A model generated the notes under the pieces. That model did no database searches and was not told the DNA's origin. It saw nothing but the letters and a program-made list of their open reading frames with translations. Below, one piece after another: positions 54,178-61,991 of a DNA stretch of 64,000 nucleotides. The position numbers and the translations under genes were made by a program. Numbering within the stretch: position 1 is the stretch's first letter; each line of letters opens with the position of its first letter. This DNA comes from an actinobacterium SCGC AAA278-O22 (GTDB lineage: Bacteria; Actinomycetota; Actinomycetes; Nanopelagicales; Nanopelagicaceae): contig AQUA01000002.1 in the NCBI GenBank assembly GCA_000372185.1, forward strand, positions 67,873-131,872, in the 5' to 3' direction.

Positions 54178-55075
54178 ATCTGGTTCTGGCTGGATAGCTT
54201 CCTATTTAGCCCTAGGGCTAGCGTGGGGCTGCTCGTTCATCTTTATCAAGCTAGGCCTAGAATTCTTAACGCCATTTGGCGTTGCCTTTGGACGATGTGC
54301 ACTGGGAGCGGCAACTCTTCTTATCGTTGCTCGCATTCGTGGCACCCAACTACCTTCAGATCGCATTGTGCGCTTTCACATATGGGTCGTTGCACTTTTG
54401 CTCAATGTGATTCCGGGAATTCTCTTTGCTCTTGCAGAGACCGAAGTAACGTCGATACTTGCAGGAATTATCAATGCAGTAACTCCCTTGATGACAATCA
54501 TCGCAATTCTGGTTGTCAATCGCGAAGAAAAACCCAAGTCATTTCAATTAATTGGGTTGGCAATAGGATTTATTGGAGTGCTGACTGTTCTTGGAGTCTG
54601 GAAGGGGCTTGGAGAGAATCCATTGTGGGCAATTCTCGTGCTCCTTCTTGCCGTCTCTTGCTACGGGATCTCATTTCCATACACGCGCAGATTTGTCATG
54701 CCATATAAATTAAAATCTGAATCTGTCGTTTCACTTCAACTTACACTTGCGGCTTTCACTCTGCTTCCGTTCTATCTCTTTGATGGGATTGCCAAAGATG
54801 AATATCGAGTTGGACCAATACTTGGAATGTTAGGGCTTGGCATATTTGGTAGTGGTTTTGCTTATCTATGGAATTTTAAGGTTATGGAAGAAGCAGGCAG
54901 TGCGATTGCCAGCACTGTTACTTACTTAACGCCGGTTGTTGCAGTTATTGTTGGCTTGATATTTCTCAATGAGGAAATTACTTGGCATGAACCTGTGGGA
55001 GCGCTCATTGTTTTGCTAGGAGCCGCAATCGCTCAAGAGCGAATCAGAATTAGTCGATCTTCCAACCATCTTTAA
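54152..55075 (+). CDS. EamA/DMT-family transporter
   Basis: 307 residues with ten helices in two EamA repeats. Repeat one: YLALGLAWGCSFIFIKLGL and LAETEVTSILAGIINAVTPL. Repeat two: AVSCYGISFPYTRRF and GSAIASTVTYLTPVVAVIVG, ending FLNEEITWHEPVGALIVLLG. It exports small metabolites; substrate unknown. The GTG at 54152 lies within the last 26 bases of ctaE, so it is probably co-transcribed with the oxidase. It ends overlapping the nickel transporter by 26 bases, antisense. Confidence 0.88.
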   Translation: MPSHSASPKSGSGWIASYLALGLAWGCSFIFIKLGLEFLTPFGVAFGRCALGAATLLIVARIRGTQLPSDRIVRFHIWVVALLLNVIPGILFALAETEVTSILAGIINAVTPLMTIIAILVVNREEKPKSFQLIGLAIGFIGVLTVLGVWKGLGENPLWAILVLLLAVSCYGISFPYTRRFVMPYKLKSESVVSLQLTLAAFTLLPFYLFDGIAKDEYRVGPILGMLGLGIFGSGFAYLWNFKVMEEAGSAIASTVTYLTPVVAVIVGLIFLNEEITWHEPVGALIVLLGAAIAQERIRISRSSNHL

Positions 55076-56237
55076 TCGGTCCTAAATCAATACCAGCTGC
55101 AGCGTGGTCGGTATTTTCTCCTCGCGCCATTTGAGCAGCATGGGCGGTGTTATGCCAGCGTTCTTCGATTTTTCCATAGCGCCACAAGAGAAGGGCGATA
55201 GCCCAGACAACAGCGAAAGCGCCCACAATAAAGTAGCCAGCTGCGTTGAGATCGAAATCTAAGGCGTAATCCCAGAATCCACCTGTGAGGCTGAGTTGGT
55301 TTGCAAGCACTTGGCAGAGCTCAAGCCCACCAACAAAGAGTGCAACTGCAACTGACAGTCCAGTAATAATGATGTTGTAATACACCTTACGCACTGGCTT
55401 TGAAAATGCCCAGCCATAAGCAAAATTCATAAAAGAACCATCGATGGTGTCCAGCAAACTCATTCCTCCTGCAAAAAAGAGGGGGAGCGAGATTATTGCC
55501 CACCAAGGAAGACCTGCAATAACTGAAGATCCTGCAAGAACGAGTAAACCAATTTCAGTTGCGGTATCAAATCCAAGTCCAAAGAGAATTCCGAGCGGAT
55601 ACATCTTCCAACTTGCATCAATACGACGAGCTATCGGTCCGAAGAAGCGCATCAACAACCCACGCGAGTTGAGATGTTTTTCGAGCTCTTCTTCGTTGTA
55701 CATACCCTTGCGCATTTGCAAGAAGACACCAACAATAGAGATGAGAATCATCAAATTTAAAAGAGCGATAACAAGCAAGAAGGTTCCTGACACCGTGGTG
55801 CCAATTAAGCCGGTGTAATGGTGCAAAGTGGAATTGTCATCTTTCAGTTGGCTACCAACAGCTTTAATTCCAAAGTTCAATAGAATTGCTAACGTTGCAA
55901 CAACTGATGAGTGACCGAGTGAAAAGAAGAATCCAACTGCTAACGGGCGCTTGCCTTCAGACATTAATTTTCGAGTCGTGTTATCGATGGCGCTGATGTG
56001 ATCAGCATCGAATGCATGTCGCATGCCAAGTGTGTATGCGAGTGCTGCTGTTCCCCAGCCGAAGAGTGAGCCATCAGCGAGTTGATACTTTCCAGTGGTG
56101 GCTTTCCACATCAAGAGCGCTCCAGCAATGTGAAGGAATGCGATAAAGCCGAACATCAGCCCCATGCGGCGCCATTCGTCGCGTGTGAGGCGATCGCGCA
56201 TAGGAATCTTGGGCGCTGGGCGTACAACTTCGTTCAC
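55050..56237 (-). CDS. nickel/cobalt transporter, NiCoT family
   Basis: 395 residues, eight helices, HoxN/NixA family. All four signatures are present: RHAFDADHISAIDNTTR, FFFSLGHSSVV, GLGFDTATEIG and GGMSLLDTIDG. The protein imports Ni2+ and/or Co2+ for enzymes such as Ni-superoxide dismutase, urease or hydrogenase; none of these is in the window. GTG at 56237 is the start, with AAAGGG before it. Upstream are two palindromic Nur-type boxes around a promoter (56258-56310), so repression by nickel is likely. Confidence 0.93.
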   Translation of the reverse strand: MNEVVRPAPKIPMRDRLTRDEWRRMGLMFGFIAFLHIAGALLMWKATTGKYQLADGSLFGWGTAALAYTLGMRHAFDADHISAIDNTTRKLMSEGKRPLAVGFFFSLGHSSVVATLAILLNFGIKAVGSQLKDDNSTLHHYTGLIGTTVSGTFLLVIALLNLMILISIVGVFLQMRKGMYNEEELEKHLNSRGLLMRFFGPIARRIDASWKMYPLGILFGLGFDTATEIGLLVLAGSSVIAGLPWWAIISLPLFFAGGMSLLDTIDGSFMNFAYGWAFSKPVRKVYYNIIITGLSVAVALFVGGLELCQVLANQLSLTGGFWDYALDFDLNAAGYFIVGAFAVVWAIALLLWRYGKIEERWHNTAHAAQMARGENTDHAAAGIDLGPIKDGWKID

Positions 56238-56257
56238 GGGGAGCCCTTTCTAGCTAG

Positions 56258-56274
56258 ATGCAAATCATTTGCAA
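56258..56274 (-). promoter_or_regulatory. Nur-type operator box 1 (proximal) of the nickel transporter
   Basis: ATGCAA-ATCAT-TTGCAA, containing the perfect palindrome TGCAAATCATTTGCA. It fits the nickel-responsive Fur-family (Nur) box of Streptomyces, TTGCAA-N5-TTGCAA. It lies just at the predicted transcription start. Confidence 0.7.
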
Positions 56275-56281
56275 CAACACA

Positions 56282-56310
56282 AGGTTATGCTAGATGCAAA
56301 CCATTTGCAA
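56282..56310 (-). promoter_or_regulatory. promoter of the nickel transporter
   Basis: On the minus strand TTGCAA (56305-56310) and TAACCT (56282-56287) are 17 bases apart, ordinary -35/-10 spacing. The -35 is part of Nur box 2, so bound repressor would block polymerase. The expected start, near 56275, touches Nur box 1. Confidence 0.55.
56294..56310 (-). promoter_or_regulatory. Nur-type operator box 2 (distal) of the nickel transporter
   Basis: ATGCAA-ACCAT-TTGCAA. With box 1 it forms a 22-base direct repeat (56253-56274 and 56289-56310) with one mismatch and a 36-base period. It overlaps the -35 hexamer. Confidence 0.7.
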
Positions 56311-56418
56311 GAAGAAAAGGTTAAGGGAGAAATTAGGCGCATGCGAGTTGAAATAACCACGGCACAGGCAGCGTTAGGTCTACAGTGCGGGAATCTCGAG
56401 TTGTTGGGGGGTCTTTAG

Positions 56419-57381
56419 ATGAGTGATGACGAAGGCCAGGACGAGCTAGTTACTGAAGAGATGCTGTGGGATCGAATCCCAGAGGTCCAAGGTGAAGAAC
56501 GTGCCAATACGTATTACGAGCTCTCTGCCCGAATCTTTGCTCGCGGCCAATATGACGAAGCGCTCGCGCTCGCCGAAACTGCGCGAGATATTTTCTCTGA
56601 ACTCGGAGCATCTGCACCCAGTGAAGGGCTAGCGCAAGCATATTCAGCAATTGGTTACAACCTTAACCAATTAAAACGAATGGATGAAGCTGCAACTGCA
56701 ATGAGCAAAGCAGTATCTATTTTGCGCGAAAACAAATCTCCTATTGCTCTTGAACTTGCCTGCACCTTAGGTGAGTGGTGGTATGCATCAAAGAATTACG
56801 AAAAAGTCATTGAAACTATGTATGAATGTTCGCAAGAACATTTAGTTGATGGAAATACAATTGGTGCTGCTAACGATATGCACCTGATTGGTTGTGCGCA
56901 GCGCGAACTAAAGAATTATGCCGAAGCAATTATCTGTTTCCAAGAAGCGCGCAAAATGTTTAAACTTGAAAAAGAAGTTATCCATGTAGCTCGCTGCGAT
57001 CAGAAGATTGCATCTTGCTATGTTGAACTCGGCGATGGTGAAAAAGCAATCGATGCTGCTCGAAAGGCAATCGATGTCTTTGAGACTGCGCATGATCATC
57101 GTCGCGAAACTTTTGCCCTCTTTGAGTTTGGCAAGGCAGAAATACTTCTTGGCAAACTTGAAGATGGACTTTCAACTCTTGATGGAGTTCTACAAATCAT
57201 CGCCGAAGAAGAACCAAAAGATTTTGAATTTATTCTAGATATTGAAGAACGAATGGTTTCTGTGATGCGCCAGCTCGGGCGCATGGATGAAGCTGATGAG
57301 GTCGAAAGACGCCTTAAGACTGTGCGTGAAGCCCTTGCTGATGAACCAGCTTCTGAGGCCGACTCCACACTCAACGACTAA
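56419..57381 (+). CDS. tetratricopeptide-repeat protein
   Basis: 320 residues, soluble and acidic, largely helical TPR pairs: YYELSARIFARGQYDEALAL, AYSAIGYNLNQLKRMDEAA, DMHLIGCAQRELKNYAEAI, KIASCYVELGDGEKAIDAA and FGKAEILLGKLEDGLSTL. Such proteins act as binding scaffolds. GGGGGG lies before the ATG at about eight bases. The stop abuts the next start (TAAATG), so it probably partners in some way with the membrane transporter that follows. Confidence 0.8.
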   Translation: MSDDEGQDELVTEEMLWDRIPEVQGEERANTYYELSARIFARGQYDEALALAETARDIFSELGASAPSEGLAQAYSAIGYNLNQLKRMDEAATAMSKAVSILRENKSPIALELACTLGEWWYASKNYEKVIETMYECSQEHLVDGNTIGAANDMHLIGCAQRELKNYAEAIICFQEARKMFKLEKEVIHVARCDQKIASCYVELGDGEKAIDAARKAIDVFETAHDHRRETFALFEFGKAEILLGKLEDGLSTLDGVLQIIAEEEPKDFEFILDIEERMVSVMRQLGRMDEADEVERRLKTVREALADEPASEADSTLND

Positions 57382-58419
57382 ATGATCCAATCGTTTTCAG
57401 GGGCTGACGCAGCCCTTTTTATCTCTGTCTTCTTAGCATGTGCAGTTGAAGCGGTCGAAGCTGTCACAATCGTTCTCGCAGCGGGGACATCGCGAAACTG
57501 GAAGTCATCGTTTCAAGGTGTCATCTCAGCTTTAGTGGTCCTTGTTGCGCTGATTGCTCTACTTGGCCCCAATATTGAAAAACTTCCTGAAAATACCCTT
57601 CGATTAGCAGTCGGAGGGCTATTACTTGTTTTCGGCATGCAATGGCTTCGGAAAGCAATCTTGCGTGCGAGTGGATTTAAGGCGCTCCATGATGAAGAAA
57701 AGATCTTTCAAGAAGAGGTACGTGCTTCACAATCTGTAGCTCGAGTTTCACATTTTATTGTTAGCGATTGGTATGCCTTTACACTCTCATTTAAAGGGGT
57801 ATTACTCGAGGGACTCGAAGTAGTATTTATTGTGCTCACCTTTGGAGTGATTCAAAAGGGTGCAAATCCACAAGCGCTTTCTCTAGCTATCTGGGGTGCG
57901 CTTATTGCAGTTGTTATCGTCACCATTGCAGGATTTGTAATACATAAGCCACTCTCCAAAGTTCCTGAAAATACGATGAAATTTATTGTCGGCGTACTCC
58001 TTACTTCCTTTGGAATTTTTTGGGGCACCGAGGGCGTGGGAGTGAACTGGCCTCATCACGATTTATCTCTGCTTGGGATAATTCCATTTGTTGTGGCAGT
58101 CAGCTTTGTGCTTATTCAACTTCTTAAGGTACGTAAAGCGAAGAATTATGCAGTCCGGCCGCTAAATATTCCCAGCTTTCATCAGCCGCAAAGAACTTCA
58201 TCCAGATTGGTTCGGTTGGTTGGAGGATTCCTCTTCTTTTGGTATGACTTCATCATCGGCGATGACTGGCGAGTGGCTGCAGCAATAGCGCTTGGTTTAC
58301 TTTCGACTCACCAAATTGGTTCGCAATCGTGGTGGCTCATGCCGATGGCTTTCGCTGCAATCCTTACCTTTACTTTGCTCGAGGCAAGTGCTGCAAAGCC
58401 CAGTGATACATCGCAATAG
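57382..58419 (+). CDS. two-repeat membrane transporter-like protein (COG4280-like)
   Basis: 345 residues and about eight to nine helices. The chain is an internal duplication: ACAVEAVEAVTIVLAAG (E23, E26) matches KGVLLEGLEVVFIVLTFG (E143, E146), and PENTLRLAVGGLLLVFGMQW matches PENTMKFIVGVLLTSFGIFW. Paired ExxE motifs in helices resemble FTR1-type iron permeases (REGLE) and GDT1/MntP-type cation transporters. A metal-cation exporter or permease is a reasonable guess, not a proof. The end overlaps the opposing methyltransferase by 50 bases. Confidence 0.65.
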   Translation: MIQSFSGADAALFISVFLACAVEAVEAVTIVLAAGTSRNWKSSFQGVISALVVLVALIALLGPNIEKLPENTLRLAVGGLLLVFGMQWLRKAILRASGFKALHDEEKIFQEEVRASQSVARVSHFIVSDWYAFTLSFKGVLLEGLEVVFIVLTFGVIQKGANPQALSLAIWGALIAVVIVTIAGFVIHKPLSKVPENTMKFIVGVLLTSFGIFWGTEGVGVNWPHHDLSLLGIIPFVVAVSFVLIQLLKVRKAKNYAVRPLNIPSFHQPQRTSSRLVRLVGGFLFFWYDFIIGDDWRVAAAIALGLLSTHQIGSQSWWLMPMAFAAILTFTLLEASAAKPSDTSQ

Positions 58420-59020
58420 CTCCCGCTGCAGAAGCATTCATAGATCTGGTTGAACCGTACTGTTCAATCGCATAGAGCACTTCACAGATCTGAATTCCTT
58501 CTTCAGACATTCCAGCTCCTTCTTGGCCAAAGAGCAGTACACATTTCTCAGGAAGTTCTGCGCCTTCCAAATGTTTAGAGCCAGGGACATTATCGATACC
58601 AATAATGGGAGTCTCGTTGTCAGCACACCACTGTGCGAATTCAGCAATTGTGGCGTGATGTAAGACGTTGAGATATCGATCGGTGACCATCGCCCCGCGC
58701 TTATTCCAATCACGCTTTCCAACGATATGAACATATGAAGCATTAAATGCATTTGCGGTGCGCACAATCGAGCCGATATTTAAATCGTGTTGCCAATTTT
58801 CAATTGCAATCTGTAACTTATGGCGTTTGGTATTGAGATCAGCAACGATTGCTTCGACAGTCCAGTATCTGTACTGGTCTAAGACATTCCTGCGATCGCC
58901 ATTTTCAAGAAGCTCGGGATCGTAGTGGGGCCCGGTGGGCCATGGTTTTTCATGAGGACCGACTCCAACTACAGGGAAAAATTCACCCGGACCAATGACT
59001 GCAGGCGTATTGATTTCCAT
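58370..59020 (-). CDS. SpoU/TrmH-family RNA 2'-O-methyltransferase
   Basis: 216 residues with the knotted SPOUT motifs: NIGSIVRTANAFN (motif 1), CVLLFGQEGAGMSEEG (motif 2) and STRSMNASAAGAIAMYHW (motif 3, SAM and dimer contacts). It would methylate a ribose in tRNA or rRNA. The target is not clear. The N-terminal extension (about 70 residues) is not typical of TrmL and may contribute to RNA binding. A leaderless-type -10 (TAGAGT) lies six bases before its ATG. Confidence 0.88.
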   Translation of the reverse strand: MEINTPAVIGPGEFFPVVGVGPHEKPWPTGPHYDPELLENGDRRNVLDQYRYWTVEAIVADLNTKRHKLQIAIENWQHDLNIGSIVRTANAFNASYVHIVGKRDWNKRGAMVTDRYLNVLHHATIAEFAQWCADNETPIIGIDNVPGSKHLEGAELPEKCVLLFGQEGAGMSEEGIQICEVLYAIEQYGSTRSMNASAAGAIAMYHWALQHLPRAK

Positions 59021-59026
59021 AGATGC

Positions 59027-59032
59027 ACTCTA
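59027..59032 (-). promoter_or_regulatory. -10 element of a probable leaderless promoter for the SpoU gene
   Basis: On the minus strand TAGAGT ends six bases before the ATG at 59020. Confidence 0.45.
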
Positions 59033-59064
59033 AACTTAAGTATCCATTAATACCAAGGAGTCTC

Positions 59065-59415
59065 ATGAGTATCGCCTATAACATCGCTTTCGGTATCCAC
59101 GTTCTTTCGGTTATCTCAATTCTGGCCATGCTATTGACTCAGATTAAGAAGAACCCAAAGAAACTCAATCCCGGTGTAGTGCATGCAACGCTCACGGCAC
59201 TTATTGCAGGTCTTGTGATGGTTGGTTTATATACAAAAGTTAATCCGGACGAAGTTCTCAACCATACAAAGTATGGGATTAAAGGACTGGTAATCACTGC
59301 TCTTCTGACCCTCGGATATAAAAATGTTAAAAAGACAGAGTTAAAGAACTCTGTATGGGCAACCATGTTGGGACTCACCATTCTCAACGTGCTTATTGCA
59401 ACAATCTGGAATTAA
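59065..59415 (+). CDS. small four-helix membrane protein
   Basis: 116 residues with four helices (AFGIHVLSVISILAMLLTQ, LTALIAGLVMVGLY, YGIKGLVITALLTLGY, MLGLTILNVLIATIW). ATG 59065 is chosen from AAGGAG six bases upstream; an ATG at 59023 is rejected. No family was recognised. It is followed seven bases later by the carboxypeptidase gene. A role in the envelope is plausible from context. Confidence 0.6.
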   Translation: MSIAYNIAFGIHVLSVISILAMLLTQIKKNPKKLNPGVVHATLTALIAGLVMVGLYTKVNPDEVLNHTKYGIKGLVITALLTLGYKNVKKTELKNSVWATMLGLTILNVLIATIWN

Positions 59416-59422
59416 TTCTCAC

Positions 59423-60610
59423 ATGAAGAAGTTGGCGATAGTTGCATGCTTTCTACTTGCTATCTCCAACTTTTCGATTTCTTCGGCACAAGCTCTTGAT
59501 CCGAATTCCGTTGCATCGATTTTTGATCGGATCTCATCAAATAAAGAGCTCGCTAATCCTTCTATCGTGGTGATCGATCAAAAAACTGGCGAGACAGTTT
59601 TCGAAAAAAATGGTTACTCTCCACGTAAACCGGCATCAGTGCAGAAGTTACTCACTGCTTCAGCTGCTTTGACCTACCTCACTCCAACTCAGCGATTTAC
59701 CACTTCAGCTTGGATTGGCGTGAAAGAGAAGAGCGTTGTGATTCAAGGTTCACTCGATCCGTGGATAAGTCTGAACGATCCTCAAGCCAAGAAGATGGGG
59801 CGCACATCGCTTCCTCGCATCGAGTACAACACCCTCAACGCTCTTAAAGAGACAAATTCTGGATCGATTCGCTACTCAACTATCTATTACTCAAATCTAT
59901 ATTCCCAAGATGTAGCAAACCTCAAAAATTTCTATGTCAAACATGGTTTACGTCCGAATATGAAGCGAGTCAGTGATGTCGAGGCTGCAGAATTAGCAGC
60001 ACAGCCAATACTTTCTTCAGATTCCCCTGAGCTCCAAGAAATCCTGGCTTTTACACTCACATGGAGTGACAACCTTCTTGCAGAACGGATAGCCAGATTG
60101 GCATCTCAAGCTGCTGGTTATTCGCTGGATGATGCTGGAGTAGCACAGACTTTTAGCGACGTTCTCTCCAGTTTTGGCATCGAGAAGAAGAACGCCATCA
60201 TTCAAGATGCCAGTGGTCTTTCACGTGATAATCGAATAACTGCAAAACAAGTCGCCGAGTTGCTCTTTAAAATTCGCCAAGATTCAAAATTCGCAGCGCT
60301 CATTGGAGGATTACCAGTTGGAGGCGTGACTGGAACGTTGCGACATAGATTTATTGAGACAGCACCACAAGCTGTTGGTTTGATTAAAGCTAAAACAGGA
60401 ACTTTAAATGGAACCGCAAATTTAGCGGGATATGTGGAATCTGGTGATCGCGAATACGCGTTTGTAATTCTCGCCGATCGTTTACGTAAAGGAAGCGTGG
60501 CAGAAAGCAGAGCGAGAAATACTGTTGACCGATTGCTTGGAAAAGTAGCTGAGCCACTTCTTCCGGAGTTTCTACCTATTCAAAGTGAGGTAAGTATTTC
60601 GGCTAATTAG
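59423..60610 (+). CDS. dacB: D-alanyl-D-alanine carboxypeptidase/endopeptidase (PBP4, S13 family)
   Basis: Trims peptidoglycan cross-links or stem peptides outside the membrane. The 395 residues begin with a signal (ACFLLAISNFSISSAQA). The penicillin-binding motifs are PASVQK (SxxK), WSDNLLAE (SxN) and KAKTGTLNG (KTG). The insert between SxxK and SxN is shorter than in E. coli PBP4. ATG 59423 is chosen rather than 59396 because it leads directly into the basic signal n-region (MKK). Its end overlaps the opposing gene by four bases. Confidence 0.92.
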   Translation: MKKLAIVACFLLAISNFSISSAQALDPNSVASIFDRISSNKELANPSIVVIDQKTGETVFEKNGYSPRKPASVQKLLTASAALTYLTPTQRFTTSAWIGVKEKSVVIQGSLDPWISLNDPQAKKMGRTSLPRIEYNTLNALKETNSGSIRYSTIYYSNLYSQDVANLKNFYVKHGLRPNMKRVSDVEAAELAAQPILSSDSPELQEILAFTLTWSDNLLAERIARLASQAAGYSLDDAGVAQTFSDVLSSFGIEKKNAIIQDASGLSRDNRITAKQVAELLFKIRQDSKFAALIGGLPVGGVTGTLRHRFIETAPQAVGLIKAKTGTLNGTANLAGYVESGDREYAFVILADRLRKGSVAESRARNTVDRLLGKVAEPLLPEFLPIQSEVSISAN

Positions 60611-61023
60611 TCGTCGTGTTCTGGGCGATCGCCATCATGATGATCTCCGTCAGGATAATAGCCATCATGGTGTTCTCCGCGCTCTCGACCGTCATGATCA
60701 CCATCACCGCGCTTAGGAACGTTGGTGACTGTAGGCACGGGAAGTGAATTCATTCCTGAAGCAGTTGTTGTTGGTGTTGGAAATCCGGTTGCTGATGCAG
60801 ATGCAGATGCAGATGCTGATGCAGATGCTGATTGAGAGGTTGCAGGTGTATCTGCTGATGCAGATGGTTCATCATTTGCATTTGCAAAAAGTGAACCGGC
60901 CACAATGATTACTCCAGCAGCAGCAACGGCCACAATAGGAAGCTTCTTATTGATTCTTCGAACCTGCGCAGGTGAATTTTCACCATCTGTGAGCTCAAAC
61001 CAGTCGGGCTTCTTTGGTGTCAT
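60607..61023 (-). CDS. membrane-anchored protein with Ala-Ser repeat and His/Asp-rich tail
   Basis: 138 residues in four parts: a cytosolic N-terminus (KKPDWFELTDGENSPAQ), one helix (LPIVAVAAAGVIIVAGSLFA), a SASASASASA linker followed by PTPTTTASG, and a tail of about 35 residues very rich in His, Asp, Gly and Arg (GDHDGRERGEHHDGYY, GDHHDGDRPEHDD). The tail should lie outside the cell and could bind divalent metals. AAAGGGG lies six bases before the ATG. No family recognised. Confidence 0.65.
   Translation of the reverse strand: MTPKKPDWFELTDGENSPAQVRRINKKLPIVAVAAAGVIIVAGSLFANANDEPSASADTPATSQSASASASASASASATGFPTPTTTASGMNSLPVPTVTNVPKRGDGDHDGRERGEHHDGYYPDGDHHDGDRPEHDD
60791..60832. repeat. hexanucleotide tandem repeat inside the Ala-Ser linker
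   Basis: About seven units of GATGCA or GATGCT, six bases each, encode the alternating Ala-Ser stretch on the minus strand. Six-base steps keep frame, so slippage would only change linker length. Confidence 0.75.
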
Positions 61024-61109
61024 TGTGGACCCCTTTCGTTGATTGAAAGGTAGTTCTACTTCCTTAAAGCGAACTGAGAGAAAACCCCTTATCCCCTGTT
61101 AATAGTGGG

Positions 61110-61115
61110 TACCCT
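61110..61115 (+). promoter_or_regulatory. -10 element of a probable leaderless promoter for ctaB
   Basis: TACCCT ends six bases before the GTG at 61122, and there is no Shine-Dalgarno sequence. Confidence 0.45.
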
Positions 61116-61121
61116 AAGCGC

Positions 61122-61991
61122 GTGCCAGTACTTCGCGCCTATATCGATCTGATGAAGTTGCGCGTAGTAGAGCTCTTGATCATCACCACTCTGCCCGCCA
61201 TGGTTCTAGCCCAGAAAGGGCTGCCCAACTTTGGATTGGTTGCAGCAACCCTCATCGGTGGAACTTTGGCCGCTGGGGCATCGAATGCATTTAATATGGT
61301 GATCGAATCCGAATCCGACAAATTAATGGCACGTACATCAAAGCGTCCATTAGTAACTGGAGTAATTAGCCGAACGCAAGCCACAGTGTTTGCATGGGCT
61401 ATCACGATTATCTCATTGGCAATCTTTCAAATCTTTACGACAACTCTTGCCACGTTACTTACTGCGCTCGCTATTTTTTATTACGTAATCATTTACACAA
61501 TAATCTTAAAACCAAATACATCTCAGAATATTGTCTGGGGCGGAGCAGCTGGGTGCATGCCGGTACTGATAGGTTGGGCCGCAGTGACAGGTTCACTTAC
61601 TTGGGTGCCTGTCGCTTTCTTTATGGTGATTTTTTTCTGGACACCTCCGCATTTTTGGGCACTTGCTATTAAATATAAAGATGATTACTCAGCAGCTGGA
61701 ATACCGATGCTTCCCTCTGTTGCAAGCCAATCAATAGTCATCAGCCAAATGTGGTTCCATACAATTGCCATGGTTGTTTCATCGGCTGCCATGATTCAGT
61801 TGTCACATCTGCCAGTCTGGGTTCTTTGTGCGACTGTTTTTCTAGGTGCAGTATTTACCTTCCAACTCTTTGCCCTAAAAGAGAATTCAGATAATTACAA
61901 TAAAGTTGCAGCGGGCATCTTTCACTGGTCAATTTCCTATTTGAGTTTGCTCTCTGTCTTGCTTGTTGTGGCTCAGCTATTAAGTGCTTGA
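61122..61991 (+). CDS. ctaB: protohaem IX farnesyltransferase (haem O synthase)
   Basis: Adds the farnesyl group to haem B giving haem O, needed for the aa3-type oxidase at 50.9-54.2 kb. The 289-residue UbiA-family protein has about nine helices. The first prenyl-diphosphate motif reads NMVIESESDKLMARTSKRPL, with glutamates where many homologues have aspartates; the second is YKDDYSAAGIPMLP. WTPPHFWALAIKYKD is also typical. Start GTG 61122. No haem A synthase (ctaA) is in the window. The 3' end overlaps metZ by 19 bases. Confidence 0.93.
   Translation: MPVLRAYIDLMKLRVVELLIITTLPAMVLAQKGLPNFGLVAATLIGGTLAAGASNAFNMVIESESDKLMARTSKRPLVTGVISRTQATVFAWAITIISLAIFQIFTTTLATLLTALAIFYYVIIYTIILKPNTSQNIVWGGAAGCMPVLIGWAAVTGSLTWVPVAFFMVIFFWTPPHFWALAIKYKDDYSAAGIPMLPSVASQSIVISQMWFHTIAMVVSSAAMIQLSHLPVWVLCATVFLGAVFTFQLFALKENSDNYNKVAAGIFHWSISYLSLLSVLLVVAQLLSA

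Noticed and set aside
60791-60832. Possible CRISPR or regulatory repeat
   Set aside because: Units are six bases without spacers and lie in frame in a coding Ala-Ser linker.
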